From DASRJG01 sp032124015 (GTDB lineage: Bacteria > Acidobacteriota > Polarisedimenticolia > Polarisedimenticolales > DASRJG01): a stretch of 64,000 bases of DNA. Made by a program: the position numbers and the translations under genes. The DNA lies in contig JAQBEH010000124.1 of the NCBI GenBank assembly GCA_032124015.1, positions 1 to 64,000 on the forward strand, written 5' to 3'. The notes under the pieces were generated by a model, which was not told where the DNA came from, did not search any database, and saw nothing but the letters and a program-made list of their open reading frames with translations. Below, one piece after another: positions 7,658 to 16,598 of the stretch. Every line of letters begins with the position of its first letter. The stretch's first letter is position 1.

Positions 7658-9105
7658 GCTTCCCCCACTTCCATCCCGAACACCCGCCCCGAATCTTGGT
7701 CCTCGGCGACCTCATGATCGACCGCTATCTCGTCGGGAGCTGCGATCGGGTGTCAGCCGAGGCGCCCGTACAGGTCGTCAATGTGGCGAAGGAGACTCGT
7801 TCTCTCGGTGGTGCGGGCAACGTGGTCGCGAATCTCACCGCGCTGGGGGCGCGCGTGAGACTGGTCGCCGTCGTCGGACCCGACCTCGCCGCAACGCCGC
7901 TGCCGAGTCTCCTGGAACGGCACGGCGTGCTCAGCGATGGACTCGTCGCCGACACGGCACGGACCACGACGATCAAGACGCGCGTGATGGCGAGCAGGCA
8001 GCAGATCGTCCGCTTCGACGTGGAAACGGTCGCCGCGGTATCGAGCGAGGTCGAAAACGAGTTGCTCGACCGCTTTAAGGCACAGCTGGCCGACAGCGAC
8101 GTCATCGTGCTCTCCGACTACGGCAAGGGCGTGCTCACCACCCGCGTTGCGCGAGAGTGCGTCGTCCTGTGCGTGAAGCACGGGAAGCCCGTCTTCGTCG
8201 ATCCCAAAGGCACCGATTATTCCAAGTACCGCGGGGCCACGATGATTACACCCAACCGCAAGGAAGCGGGCGCGGCTTCCGGAATCGCGATGAGCTCCGC
8301 GAGCGCGGTAAGCCAGGCGGGTCAGCGTTTGCTCAACGAGCATGCACTCGGCGCGTGTCTGATCACGTTGAGCGAGGACGGCATGGCCCTGTTCGAGGGC
8401 GGACGCGAACATCGCCTGCCCACCGAAGCGCGCGAGGTCTTCGACGTCACGGGCGCGGGCGACACGGTGATTGCCGCCGTCGCGTTCGCCACGGCCTGCG
8501 GACAGACGCTGCTCGACGCGTGCCGCTTCGCCAACCGCGCCGCCGGCATCGTCGTCTCCAAGTTGGGCGCCGCCACAACCACGCTGGCGGAGATCAAGAA
8601 CGCGACCGTGCCCCGGCAGACCGGCCTGGACGAGAAGATCCTGGACGTCGATGCGCTCTGCGACAAGCTCGCCGCGGATCGTCAGGCCGGCAAGAGCATC
8701 GTGTTCACGAACGGCTGCTTCGACATCCTCCATGCCGGGCATGTGCGCTACCTCGTCCAGGCGAAGACGCTTGGCGATCTGCTCGTGGTGGGCCTCAATG
8801 GCGACGATTCCGTGAGCCGGCTCAAGGGCCCCGGCCGCCCCCTGAACACCGAACACGACCGGGCGCTGTTGCTTGCGGCGTTGGCCTCGGTCGACTACGT
8901 CGTGCGGTTTTCCGAAGACACGCCGCTTGCGCTCATCGAACGCCTCCGCCCCGACGTGCTCGTCAAGGGGGGAGACTACCGCGCCGAAGACGTGGTCGGC
9001 GCCGACGTCGTGACGCGCGCGCACGGCATCGTCAGGATCATTCCGTTCCTGGAGGGCAAGTCAACCTCCGGCTTGATCGATCGCATCTCGAAGGAGAAGC
9101 CTTGA
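7654..9105 (+). CDS. hldE: Bifunctional heptose kinase/adenylyltransferase HldE
   Basis: HldE phosphorylates heptose 7-phosphate at C1 and later adenylates heptose 1-phosphate. The 483-residue protein has an N-terminal PfkB/ribokinase domain (ILVLGDLMIDRYLVGSCDRVSAEAPVQVV; anion hole and base in VTGAGDTVIAA, catalytic Asp about 270). From about residue 349 there is a cytidylyltransferase-like domain with NGCFDILHAGHVRYL (HxGH) and LKGGDY. This is the usual fused form. The start ATG overlaps the GT9 stop as ATGA, and its own stop overlaps hldD as TTGA. Confidence 0.97.
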   Translation: MSFPHFHPEHPPRILVLGDLMIDRYLVGSCDRVSAEAPVQVVNVAKETRSLGGAGNVVANLTALGARVRLVAVVGPDLAATPLPSLLERHGVLSDGLVADTARTTTIKTRVMASRQQIVRFDVETVAAVSSEVENELLDRFKAQLADSDVIVLSDYGKGVLTTRVARECVVLCVKHGKPVFVDPKGTDYSKYRGATMITPNRKEAGAASGIAMSSASAVSQAGQRLLNEHALGACLITLSEDGMALFEGGREHRLPTEAREVFDVTGAGDTVIAAVAFATACGQTLLDACRFANRAAGIVVSKLGAATTTLAEIKNATVPRQTGLDEKILDVDALCDKLAADRQAGKSIVFTNGCFDILHAGHVRYLVQAKTLGDLLVVGLNGDDSVSRLKGPGRPLNTEHDRALLLAALASVDYVVRFSEDTPLALIERLRPDVLVKGGDYRAEDVVGADVVTRAHGIVRIIPFLEGKSTSGLIDRISKEKP

Positions 9106-10037
9106 TCATCGTCACTGGCGCCGCAGGCTTCATCGGCAGCAATATCGTTCACGGGCTCAACAGGCTGGGCCGTTCGGACATCGTGGTGGTCGACGATCTG
9201 ACCAACGGTGAGCAACACCTGAATCTCAACGCCCTGCGTTTCGCGGAGTTTATCGACAAAGCCGACCTACTGAAAGCACTGCCGGATCTTCCGACACTCG
9301 AGGCGATCTTCCATCAGGGCGCCTGCTCGGACACAACCGAGCGCAACGGCCGCTACATGATGGAAAACAACTGCGAGTACTCGAAGCTCCTGTTGCGCGT
9401 CGCCGAGGAGCGAGGCGCCAAGTTCATTTACGCCTCCAGCGCCGCGATATACGGCGACGGGAAAAACGGCTTCCGTGAGGACCCCGCCTGCGAGTACCCC
9501 CTGAACGTCTACGGGTTTTCCAAGATGGTCTTCGACCAGCACGTGAGGCAGCGCCTCGACGGCGCGCGATGCCAAATCGTGGGGCTGCGCTACTTCAACG
9601 TATACGGCCCTCAGGAACGCCACAAAGGCCGCATGGCGTCGGTCGCGATGCACCTTTACGACCAGCTCGAGGCCTCCAGTGAAATGGGCCTCTTCGAAGG
9701 CAGCGCCGGTTTCCTACGCGACTTCATCCACGTCGACGACGTCGTCGCCGTGAATCTGTTCTTTCTCACCCACGGGGCGAGCGGCATCTTTAACTGCGGC
9801 ACCGGGCGCGCACGCAGCTTCGTCGATATCGCGACGCGCCTACGCGAACTGCACGGCGGCGGCGTCCTGCGTGAGGTACCTTTCCCCGCCGACCTCGCCG
9901 GCAAGTATCAAACCTTCACGGAAGCCGACATGACCCGGTTGCTCGGCGCAGGTTACGACAAGCCGTTTTTGGACCTGGAGGCCGGAATCGGGCGCTACTA
10001 CGAAGCGCTGCGGTCGACGCGCGGCTATCTCCGCTGA
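9102..10037 (+). CDS. hldD: ADP-L-glycero-D-manno-heptose 6-epimerase HldD
   Basis: HldD epimerises ADP-D,D-heptose to ADP-L,D-heptose, the donor for core heptosyltransferases. The 311-residue extended SDR has the Rossmann start LIIVTGAAGFIGSNIVHGLNR, the FHQGACSDTTE block, ASSAAIYGDG, and catalytic Tyr/Lys in YGFSKMVFD. VYGPQERHKGRMASVAMHLYDQ is the HldD-specific heptose region. The start is a TTG at 9102 that overlaps the hldE stop (TTGA), with AAGGAG at 9091-9096 as ribosome site; the amino-acid start LIIVTG matches family members closely, so this choice is firm. Confidence 0.96.
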   Translation: MIIVTGAAGFIGSNIVHGLNRLGRSDIVVVDDLTNGEQHLNLNALRFAEFIDKADLLKALPDLPTLEAIFHQGACSDTTERNGRYMMENNCEYSKLLLRVAEERGAKFIYASSAAIYGDGKNGFREDPACEYPLNVYGFSKMVFDQHVRQRLDGARCQIVGLRYFNVYGPQERHKGRMASVAMHLYDQLEASSEMGLFEGSAGFLRDFIHVDDVVAVNLFFLTHGASGIFNCGTGRARSFVDIATRLRELHGGGVLREVPFPADLAGKYQTFTEADMTRLLGAGYDKPFLDLEAGIGRYYEALRSTRGYLR

Positions 10038-10077
10038 GCCCCGAGAGCCGCCCGAAAAAGTCGGTCGCCGTCTCCTC

Positions 10078-10875
10078 TCAGGCCTCCAACGCGGTATTTC
10101 TGAACCCGTAAACCGCCTCGGTCGCCCCGTCGCTGACAGGCAGCGCCACGAAACCGGATGCCTGCAGCGCCCGAACCACCTGCCCGGGTTGGCGCCCTTC
10201 CCCATCGTGTATTTCGATGATCACATACCGACATCTTGCAATGGACTTGCAATTCGGCGAAGCGAATATTTCGTATTCCGCTCCTTCGATGTCTATCTTG
10301 CATACATCGACAACGTCGTCCCGAAAAGCGCTCGCGTAGATGTCGTCGAACGTCATCCCTCTTATCGTGTGAGCGCGCGACGCCTTCCGGGGCTCGCCCT
10401 CTTGATAGATCGTGTCGTTCGTACCTCCGGTGCCGAGATTGAGCTCGAGCTCCCGCGACACACCGCACACCGCTGCGTTGTACAACACGCAATTGTCACG
10501 CACGTTGCTCTCCACGTTGAATCTGAGCCGTGAAAACGTGTTCGGGTTCATCTCGACGCAAACCGTTTTCTCCAATTCGTAACCCATCGTCTTCATCAGC
10601 AGAGGAAAGCCACCGTTGTTCGCGCCGATATCGAACACCTTCAAGGGCGATGTCAACTTCATCTCTCGAACGAACTTCTTGTACATCGACGTCGCGATCA
10701 CTTCACGCGCGCCATTCGCATCGCCGGCCGAGCAATCCGACAGGAATTGAACTCCGCCCAGCCTGTAGATGTTGATGGGCTCGTGCGGAAAGAACAGTCT
10801 CCACGCCACCAACTGCCAGCGGTTGTCGAACTGCATAATGAGGCGCATGCCGTCGAGTTTGGTCTTGAGGCTCAT
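10078..10875 (-). CDS. FkbM family methyltransferase
   Basis: This is an S-adenosylmethionine-dependent methyltransferase of the FkbM family, commonly acting on sugar hydroxyls in surface glycans. The 265-residue sequence has the SAM-binding VFDIGANNGGFPLLMK (about residues 79-94), the acidic VCVEMNPNTFSRL, and KIDIEGAEYEIF, which is the hallmark FkbM motif. It is convergent with hldD across a 40-base gap. Base composition is distinctly lower in GC than the flanks (one 60-base line at 10261 counts 27 G+C), suggesting recent acquisition with the next two genes. The target sugar is unknown. Confidence 0.9.
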   Translation of the reverse strand: MSLKTKLDGMRLIMQFDNRWQLVAWRLFFPHEPINIYRLGGVQFLSDCSAGDANGAREVIATSMYKKFVREMKLTSPLKVFDIGANNGGFPLLMKTMGYELEKTVCVEMNPNTFSRLRFNVESNVRDNCVLYNAAVCGVSRELELNLGTGGTNDTIYQEGEPRKASRAHTIRGMTFDDIYASAFRDDVVDVCKIDIEGAEYEIFASPNCKSIARCRYVIIEIHDGEGRQPGQVVRALQASGFVALPVSDGATEAVYGFRNTALEA

Positions 10876-10927
10876 GACGTCAGTGTCCCACGCTTTTCCG
10901 AGTGCTAACAGCCCATCTCCATGATTC

Positions 10928-11920
10928 TCACTTTAAATAGCGCGGCGTCTCTTTGATAGATCCTGCTTCATCGAGTGGCTTCGTCATGCCGTCATACGCG
11001 GACATGATCAGTGCTCTGAACTTCTCGAGCCGGCCCATAAGCAATAGGGCCATTCCGTAGTAGCCGACCCAAAGCGCATGCCGCAGCAGCGCCGTGAACA
11101 ACCTTGGAGAGCGTGCGGCGTGTTTGCGGATGACGAACAGACGATTGCGGTTTGTGACGTAGATGCTGAATGGTGACGTCGTGCCGGAAGTATCCCGCGC
11201 TTTTACGCTCCGGACGGTGGCGGACACCTTGTGCCAGAGGATCGCGTTGGGGACATAGTCGAGACGCCGATTCGCTTCCATAACGCGTAAACACCAATCG
11301 CTGTCTTCGTCATAGGCGAAGAACCGATCGTCGAACACGCCGACGTGCTCTATCGTTTCTCGACGCACGAACATGCAGCAGCCAGACAGAAATGGGACCG
11401 CTCCTGGTTGCTCGTATTGTCCGACATCGAACGCTCCTTCACCGCGATGCTTGGATCGCATGGTCCAGGGATCATAGGTTGCGCCGGCATACCAAATCAG
11501 GTTCTGAGGCTCGGCATAGAGGATCTTGCCGGAGCACGCGGATACACCGGGGTGAGCGCACAGATAGTCCCTCAGCACGGAGAGGCATCGTTGATCGACG
11601 GTTGTGTCGTTGTTTAAGATCCAGATGTACGAGCACCCCAAGGTCATCAACCTGTTGATCCCGACGTTATTGGCCCCGGTGAATCCCAGGTTGTCGCTGT
11701 TGCGAAGCAGGGTGATGCTCGGGAACGTCTCGAGGATGAGATCCGCAGAGCCGTCATGGGATGCATTGTCGACAACGACGATCCAATCCGGTCTTTCGGA
11801 TCCCGCAAGCAGGGATGCCACGCAGGGGATCGTGTGCTTCGCGCCGTTCCAATTGACGAGAACGACACCGACGGTAGCGGTCGCATGTACGGATTGCGCG
11901 TTCACGAGGTCACGCAACAC
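10928..11920 (-). CDS. Glycosyltransferase family 2 (rhamnosyltransferase-like)
   Basis: The 330-residue GT-A enzyme opens VGVVLVNWNGAKHTIPCVASL, then VVDNASHDGSADLI and the metal-binding ILNNDTTVDQ (DxD-like NND). The catalytic-base region FFAYDEDSDWCLR follows near residue 190, and a hydrophobic C-terminal segment (HALWVGYYGMALLLMGRL) may be membrane-associated. This layout is that of WbbL/RfbF-type transferases of O-antigen and capsule loci. It overlaps the end of the flippase gene by 11 bases, so the pair is an operon. Sugar specificity cannot be read from the sequence. Confidence 0.9.
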   Translation of the reverse strand: MLRDLVNAQSVHATATVGVVLVNWNGAKHTIPCVASLLAGSERPDWIVVVDNASHDGSADLILETFPSITLLRNSDNLGFTGANNVGINRLMTLGCSYIWILNNDTTVDQRCLSVLRDYLCAHPGVSACSGKILYAEPQNLIWYAGATYDPWTMRSKHRGEGAFDVGQYEQPGAVPFLSGCCMFVRRETIEHVGVFDDRFFAYDEDSDWCLRVMEANRRLDYVPNAILWHKVSATVRSVKARDTSGTTSPFSIYVTNRNRLFVIRKHAARSPRLFTALLRHALWVGYYGMALLLMGRLEKFRALIMSAYDGMTKPLDEAGSIKETPRYLK

Positions 11921-13448
11921 CGCGTCTCATGAACCGATTTCCAATCATGCGTACGAGCCTAGTCCGCACGCCGTGCTCCAGTCCTCTCCATCCCCACAGC
12001 GCGGCCGCCGTTACGCCCACCAAAGCCATGGGGTAGAAGTATCGGGCGATCGGGAAGCTGAAGCCCTCTCCCAGGAGAAACAGGAGCACCGAGGCCGTGC
12101 TGACGGTAATGGGCCCGAGCGAGCGAAGCGACAGGCTGATGCCCTGTCGAAGCAACTCGCTCATGAAGAAGAAGCGCCCCATCACGAGCAGTGCCAAGAA
12201 TTCGCCACCCAGAATCCCCAGTCCGAAGCCCGCAAGCCCGAAAGAGCTGAAGAGGAGTCCACCGACAGCCAGGCTCAGGACGCCTCGTATCACGGAAGCC
12301 GCCAGCACGATCCGGAGACTGTTGATCCCGTTCAGGTACAACGCCACCAATCCGCCCACGTTGGTCACAACAACGCTCGCAAGAAGCAAGCAGAGGAGCG
12401 GTTTGTCGAGGGCCACCGCATGTGCGGTCCATCGACCATACATCAGCCCGATGAGCGGGTATGTGATAAGGACTCCAAGATTCACGGCGGTGCCAACAAG
12501 CACCCAATAGGTTTCGGTGACACTCACCATCTTCTGACCTTCGCTTGTAGCGTGATAGCGGACAACTTCAGGGAGCAATGGCGCGGTGAGCACGTTGGTG
12601 ACGTTGGTCCAAAGATTAGCCACAGTGCGCACCGTGGTGAACACGGGTACGGCCGCCGGGCCGGACAGCGCAGAGATCAGTATGACGGTGCCGTTGGTCG
12701 ATCCCTGCTGAATCAGGTTGCTTCCCGTGAGGAACATCGAGCGGCCCAGATCAGTGATTCCGGTGCGCGCCCGACCACCCCGCCACCACGGGTAATGGGC
12801 CGGCAACTTGTGCCGAATATAGATGCCGGACGCGAAGTAGATTGACGACTGAATGAAGGCAAAGACCACGCTGGTTTGCAGCATGTCGAGGTTCAGCGTG
12901 GCCGCCAGAATGATCCCGGCAAACTGACTGACCTGAAACCCCAGAGCCCACCAAGCGGCTTGATACATCATCCCGGTAGGAATTTGCAGCCGATGCACGA
13001 TCCCCAGATAGGGTCCGGACAAGATCCAAGTGCCGATCAACACGAGCAAGGCCAAGCCGGATCTATGGTCGGACACAGGCCCCGAGGTCACACCGACCAA
13101 GCGTACGATGCGATCGGAATAGAGTGCTGCCACGCCAATCGACAACTGAACGGCACAAATGACGGCAACTCCCGAAATCGATGAAGCGAGGTGCTCACGC
13201 AGGGCGTTCCGGTCCGTGTGATAAAGCGCATTGATCTTGTTGCCGACATAGGACACGAACCCGATTTCCAGCGAGCGCACCAACATGAAGGCAGCGTAGA
13301 GCGCCAACCAGTTGCCGTAGGTCTCTTTCCCCCAATACTTCAGGCAAATGGGCACCGAAACGAGCTGGATCCCAACCGACAGTAGCGTCGAGAGGCCGGT
13401 GACCAGGGAAATTTTGGCGGCGCGGTGTTCGATCCCATCACCGCTCAC
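11910..13448 (-). CDS. Polysaccharide flippase (Wzx / PST-like, MOP superfamily)
   Basis: The 512-residue protein is almost entirely hydrophobic with about 12-14 predicted transmembrane segments. It starts with the Wzx-like pattern ISLVTGLSTLLSVGIQLVSVPICLKYWGKETYGNWLALYAAFMLV and continues through LGLILG-type glycine-rich helices to ITVSTASVLLFLLGEG. This suits a lipid-linked glycan flippase moving undecaprenyl-PP oligosaccharide to the periplasm. It precedes the GT2 gene and follows the bi-domain oxidoreductase after about 186 bases. No Wzy polymerase or Wzz is visible in the window, so the mode of assembly is open. Confidence 0.85.
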   Translation of the reverse strand: MSGDGIEHRAAKISLVTGLSTLLSVGIQLVSVPICLKYWGKETYGNWLALYAAFMLVRSLEIGFVSYVGNKINALYHTDRNALREHLASSISGVAVICAVQLSIGVAALYSDRIVRLVGVTSGPVSDHRSGLALLVLIGTWILSGPYLGIVHRLQIPTGMMYQAAWWALGFQVSQFAGIILAATLNLDMLQTSVVFAFIQSSIYFASGIYIRHKLPAHYPWWRGGRARTGITDLGRSMFLTGSNLIQQGSTNGTVILISALSGPAAVPVFTTVRTVANLWTNVTNVLTAPLLPEVVRYHATSEGQKMVSVTETYWVLVGTAVNLGVLITYPLIGLMYGRWTAHAVALDKPLLCLLLASVVVTNVGGLVALYLNGINSLRIVLAASVIRGVLSLAVGGLLFSSFGLAGFGLGILGGEFLALLVMGRFFFMSELLRQGISLSLRSLGPITVSTASVLLFLLGEGFSFPIARYFYPMALVGVTAAALWGWRGLEHGVRTRLVRMIGNRFMRRGVA

Positions 13449-13634
13449 CTGGGCACCCCGCTTCGCCGATCCGACGCGCCTCGCACGGATTCGAAACGAG
13501 CTTCAATTCGGCGGCCCCCAGCTCGACGACAAGGCATGCTGAAGCGTGTGGCGGCGCAGGCCCGACTGCGAACCACTCCGGGCGACCGGCGTTCCCCCTT
13601 TGTCCGGCCGCATGGCACACGTGATCTACTCCCG
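13449..13634. other. Intergenic stretch before the flippase gene; no gene seen
   Basis: This 186-base gap lies between the stop of the bi-domain oxidoreductase and the start of the flippase, both on the minus strand. A 66-codon minus-strand frame crosses it, but it has no recognisable ribosome site or family and has frameshift-shadow composition. It may contain the promoter of the lower-GC flippase-GT2-FkbM group, but I see no clear hexamers. Confidence 0.4.
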
Positions 13635-15776
13635 TCACGAGGCGATCGCCTCGTGCACGCGCAACGTGGCCCGTGTGGTCGCAAAAAGTGATGCTGGAGA
13701 AATCGGCGAGGGCCCTCCGGCCTTCACCGCCGCGATGAGCGCAGCGATCTCTTCAGCGTGCCCCTTCCCCCCCGTCGTGCTCTTTTTTCGCTTGCCGCCG
13801 CTGACGATCTCGACCGACCGGAAGTCGTCCAGCACCACCGAAGCTCCGCCCGCGTGAGCCTCGACCCTCTCCTTGCCCAGGGCGGGATCCCCCTTGGCCG
13901 TGTAGAGGATCTGCCCCACGCTTCCATCCGAAAACCCCAACTGGATGACGACATCTTCGGCGGGACCGCGCGGACGCCCCGCGCACCGCGCCTCAACGGA
14001 ATCGATGGCGGCATCCCCGGTCAGAAACGAGAGAAAGTCCACGAAGTGGCACCCTTCGCCGATGATCCGCCCGCCGCCGACGGCGGGATCGTTCAGCCAG
14101 TGCCCCGGCGGGAGGGCCCCGGCATTCACGCGATAAGTCGCCACGAGCGGGCCGCGACCTTCGAGCGCACGCCGCATCGACACCGCCAGCGGGGAGAAGC
14201 GGCGATTGAACCCAACGAGAAGGACGCCGGTCGACGCCTCTGCGGCTTGTTCCACGGAGCGGAGTTGCTCCTCGTCGAGGGCCAACGGCTTCTCGACGAA
14301 GACGTGTTTGCCCGCGCGCAGGGACGCGACGACCAGGGCCGCGTGCGCGTCGTGCCGCGTGGTGATGCAAACGAGATCGACGGTCGGATCCGAAAGAACT
14401 TCGCTCGCGTCCGTGCCCGCCTCCTTGAAGCCGAATTTCCTCTGGGCGTCGAAGGCCGTCAGCCCGTGCGCCGTGGCAACACGACGCAACACGGTCCCCG
14501 CGCGGCCTTGGAACAAGGGGAGCAGCACCCCGCGGGCGAACGCGCCGGCCCCGATGAACCCGACGCCGACGTCCCCCGTGACCGGTCTCACCGCGCTCGC
14601 GACGGTGTGCGCCAGCGCTGCCGCCGGCGGTGCCACGGCCGCGCCGTCGGCGGCGTAACGGATCACGATGCCCAAGGGACGCGAACCCTCTTTGGCCACG
14701 AGCACGTCGTACGCGGCGGGCGCATCGTCGAGATCGTAGCGATGGGACACGAGCGATGAGACGGCAACGTGACCCGCCCCAATCGCGTGGAGGAAGGCCT
14801 CGAGATTGCGCGTTTCGGTCCAGCGCACGTAGCCGGCGGGATAGTCGAGCCCCTTTTCCTCGAAACCCGCGTCGTATCGCCCCGGCCCGTAGGAACGCGA
14901 GATCCGGAGCTCCAGCTCTTTCGCGTAGGCGATCTCGCGCGGGAGGCCGAACGGCACGAGCCCCACGGCGACGATTCTGGCGCGCTCGCGGCTCATCGCC
15001 GCCGCCGCGACCATCGGCGCGTCGCTCGTCGAAGCGGCGGTGACGATGACGGCATCGACGCCGAGCCCCTCGGTCCATGCCAGAGCCGCCTGGACCTGGT
15101 CCTCGGTGCCCCCGGCCAGCCCCACTTCGGCGCCCAGGCTCTTCGCACGCTCGACCAGGTCAGGTGCCAGGTCGAAGGCCGCGACCCGCCCGCCGTGCGC
15201 GCGGAGGAGCTGCGTTGTGAACAGTCCGAGAATGCCGCAACCGATGACCGCATACCGTCCGCCGAGCTGCGGCTCGGCCAAGCGCACGCCGTGCAGCGCG
15301 ATCGCGCCCAAGGTCGCAAACGCGGCGTCCTCGAGGGAGACGCCGTCGGGAACGCGAGCCGCGAGGTTCGTGGGAACGCAAATCACTTCGGCATGGCTGG
15401 CTACGTTTTGTCCGCAACAGGCCACGCGATCTCCCAGGCGAAAGTGGTCATCCGTCCCCGGCCCGACGGCGATCACCGTCCCCGCGGAGGAGTAGCCCAG
15501 CGCCTGCGGCTCGGAGAGCTTCGCCTGCACTTTTCGGTAGGCGGCCAATACGCCTTCGCGTTTCACCGTATCGAGAACGCGCCTCACGAGATCCGGACGC
15601 GCTCTGGCGGTTTTGATGTAGGAGTCTCGCGCCGCGGACACGGTGCCTCGCTCCGTGCCCGGAGAAACGACGGAAAACGCGTTGCGGACGAGAATGGTTC
15701 CCGGACGGAGCGAAGGCTGTGCGATGTCGACGACCTGAATCGTACCTGCCTTTGGATCCTGAAAGAGCTGCTTCAT
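13635..15776 (-). CDS. Bi-domain oxidoreductase (zinc-type alcohol dehydrogenase fused to Gfo/Idh/MocA)
   Basis: The 713-residue fusion joins two NAD(P)-dependent dehydrogenases. Residues about 1-350 are an MDR-type alcohol dehydrogenase (VSPGTERGT near the start, YSSAGTVIAVGPG, then the Rossmann YAVIGCGILGLFTTQLLRAHGG). Residues about 390-713 are a Gfo/Idh/MocA domain (VGFIGAGAFARGVLLP, ITTRHDAHAALV, the EKPLALDEEQL motif with catalytic-site Lys, and the GGRIIGEGCHFVDF motif). This architecture is a recognised family found in polysaccharide loci. The classical cysteine zinc ligands in the first domain are mostly absent. A role in making a modified sugar or polyol for the surface glycan is inferred from context. 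Confidence 0.88.
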   Translation of the reverse strand: MKQLFQDPKAGTIQVVDIAQPSLRPGTILVRNAFSVVSPGTERGTVSAARDSYIKTARARPDLVRRVLDTVKREGVLAAYRKVQAKLSEPQALGYSSAGTVIAVGPGTDDHFRLGDRVACCGQNVASHAEVICVPTNLAARVPDGVSLEDAAFATLGAIALHGVRLAEPQLGGRYAVIGCGILGLFTTQLLRAHGGRVAAFDLAPDLVERAKSLGAEVGLAGGTEDQVQAALAWTEGLGVDAVIVTAASTSDAPMVAAAAMSRERARIVAVGLVPFGLPREIAYAKELELRISRSYGPGRYDAGFEEKGLDYPAGYVRWTETRNLEAFLHAIGAGHVAVSSLVSHRYDLDDAPAAYDVLVAKEGSRPLGIVIRYAADGAAVAPPAAALAHTVASAVRPVTGDVGVGFIGAGAFARGVLLPLFQGRAGTVLRRVATAHGLTAFDAQRKFGFKEAGTDASEVLSDPTVDLVCITTRHDAHAALVVASLRAGKHVFVEKPLALDEEQLRSVEQAAEASTGVLLVGFNRRFSPLAVSMRRALEGRGPLVATYRVNAGALPPGHWLNDPAVGGGRIIGEGCHFVDFLSFLTGDAAIDSVEARCAGRPRGPAEDVVIQLGFSDGSVGQILYTAKGDPALGKERVEAHAGGASVVLDDFRSVEIVSGGKRKKSTTGGKGHAEEIAALIAAVKAGGPSPISPASLFATTRATLRVHEAIAS

Positions 15777-15782
15777 GGCCGC

Positions 15783-16598
15783 TCAGAATAGCATCGCGGC
15801 CAGTCCGTCCCGAAAAAACGGCGTGCTGCGTCGGACGGCCCGCTCGACGACGTCGAGCACCTCGTCATGCGCGATGGTCTCCCCCACGCACAGGCCTGTA
15901 CCACGATTTGAAATGCACGCGATCGCGGAGACGCGCATGCGGAAATAATGGGCCAGGATGGCCTCGGGCACGACGCTCATTGAAGCGAGATCCGCTCCGA
16001 TGGCGCGCAGCATGCGCACTTCGGCAGGAGTCTCGTAGCAGGGTCCGGGTAGTGCCGCGAGGATGCCGTCGCGCAGCGGCACGTCGGAACGGCGCGCGAC
16101 GGCCCGCCATGAGGCGGCTAAACCCGGGTCGTAGACGCCGTGAAGGTCGAGGAACCTGGGGTTTCGACGATCGGGCGGAAAGCGCCGGATCGGATCGTCA
16201 CCGAGGAGGTTGACGTGATCGGTGACGATCGCGAATTCGCCGGGCCGGTCGTCGTCCCGCAATCCGCCCGCCGCGCAGGTGAGCGCGACGGCCTCCGCGC
16301 CAGCCGCCGCAAGAAGCCCCACCGGGTAGGCCGCCGCGAGGGCATCGAGCCCTTCGTAGGTGTGCAGCCTCCCGCCAAACACCCACACGAGCGCACCGCC
16401 GACCGTGGCGGCCGCGACGCCGCGATCGTGTCCAAGCGCGTGCCTTCTCGGGTAACCCGGGATGCTCCCGTACGCGATGGGCTCTCCGGCCGACAGGGCG
16501 TCCGTGAGTTGGGAGAAACCCGATCCGAGAACGAGGCCGACCTTCGGCGGACCGAGCCGTTCTAGAAGGAACGCCGTGCCCTCGTCGAAGGCTTCCAT
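15783..16598 (-). CDS. Purine nucleoside phosphorylase (inosine/guanosine type)
   Basis: The 271-residue enzyme cleaves purine nucleosides with phosphate. It belongs to the trimeric PNP/MTAP family: VGLVLGSGFSQL holds the phosphate site, GGRLHTYEG, LTCAAGGL and DHVNLLGD follow. PGPCYETPAEVRML carries the base-binding Glu, SMSVVPEAI the ribose Met, and CISNRGTGL the Asn typical of 6-oxopurine specificity. The start is ATG at 16598, whose A is shared with the stop of the upstream gene (TGATG). This makes translation coupled to that of the large outer-membrane protein, an unexpected partner. An upstream in-frame extension exists but is the shadow of that gene. Confidence 0.93.
   Translation of the reverse strand: MEAFDEGTAFLLERLGPPKVGLVLGSGFSQLTDALSAGEPIAYGSIPGYPRRHALGHDRGVAAATVGGALVWVFGGRLHTYEGLDALAAAYPVGLLAAAGAEAVALTCAAGGLRDDDRPGEFAIVTDHVNLLGDDPIRRFPPDRRNPRFLDLHGVYDPGLAASWRAVARRSDVPLRDGILAALPGPCYETPAEVRMLRAIGADLASMSVVPEAILAHYFRMRVSAIACISNRGTGLCVGETIAHDEVLDVVERAVRRSTPFFRDGLAAMLF

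Noticed and set aside
11604..12845. A 413-codon plus-strand frame opposite the GT2 and flippase genes
   Set aside because: Both minus-strand genes are unambiguous by motif; the opposite frame has low-complexity composition.
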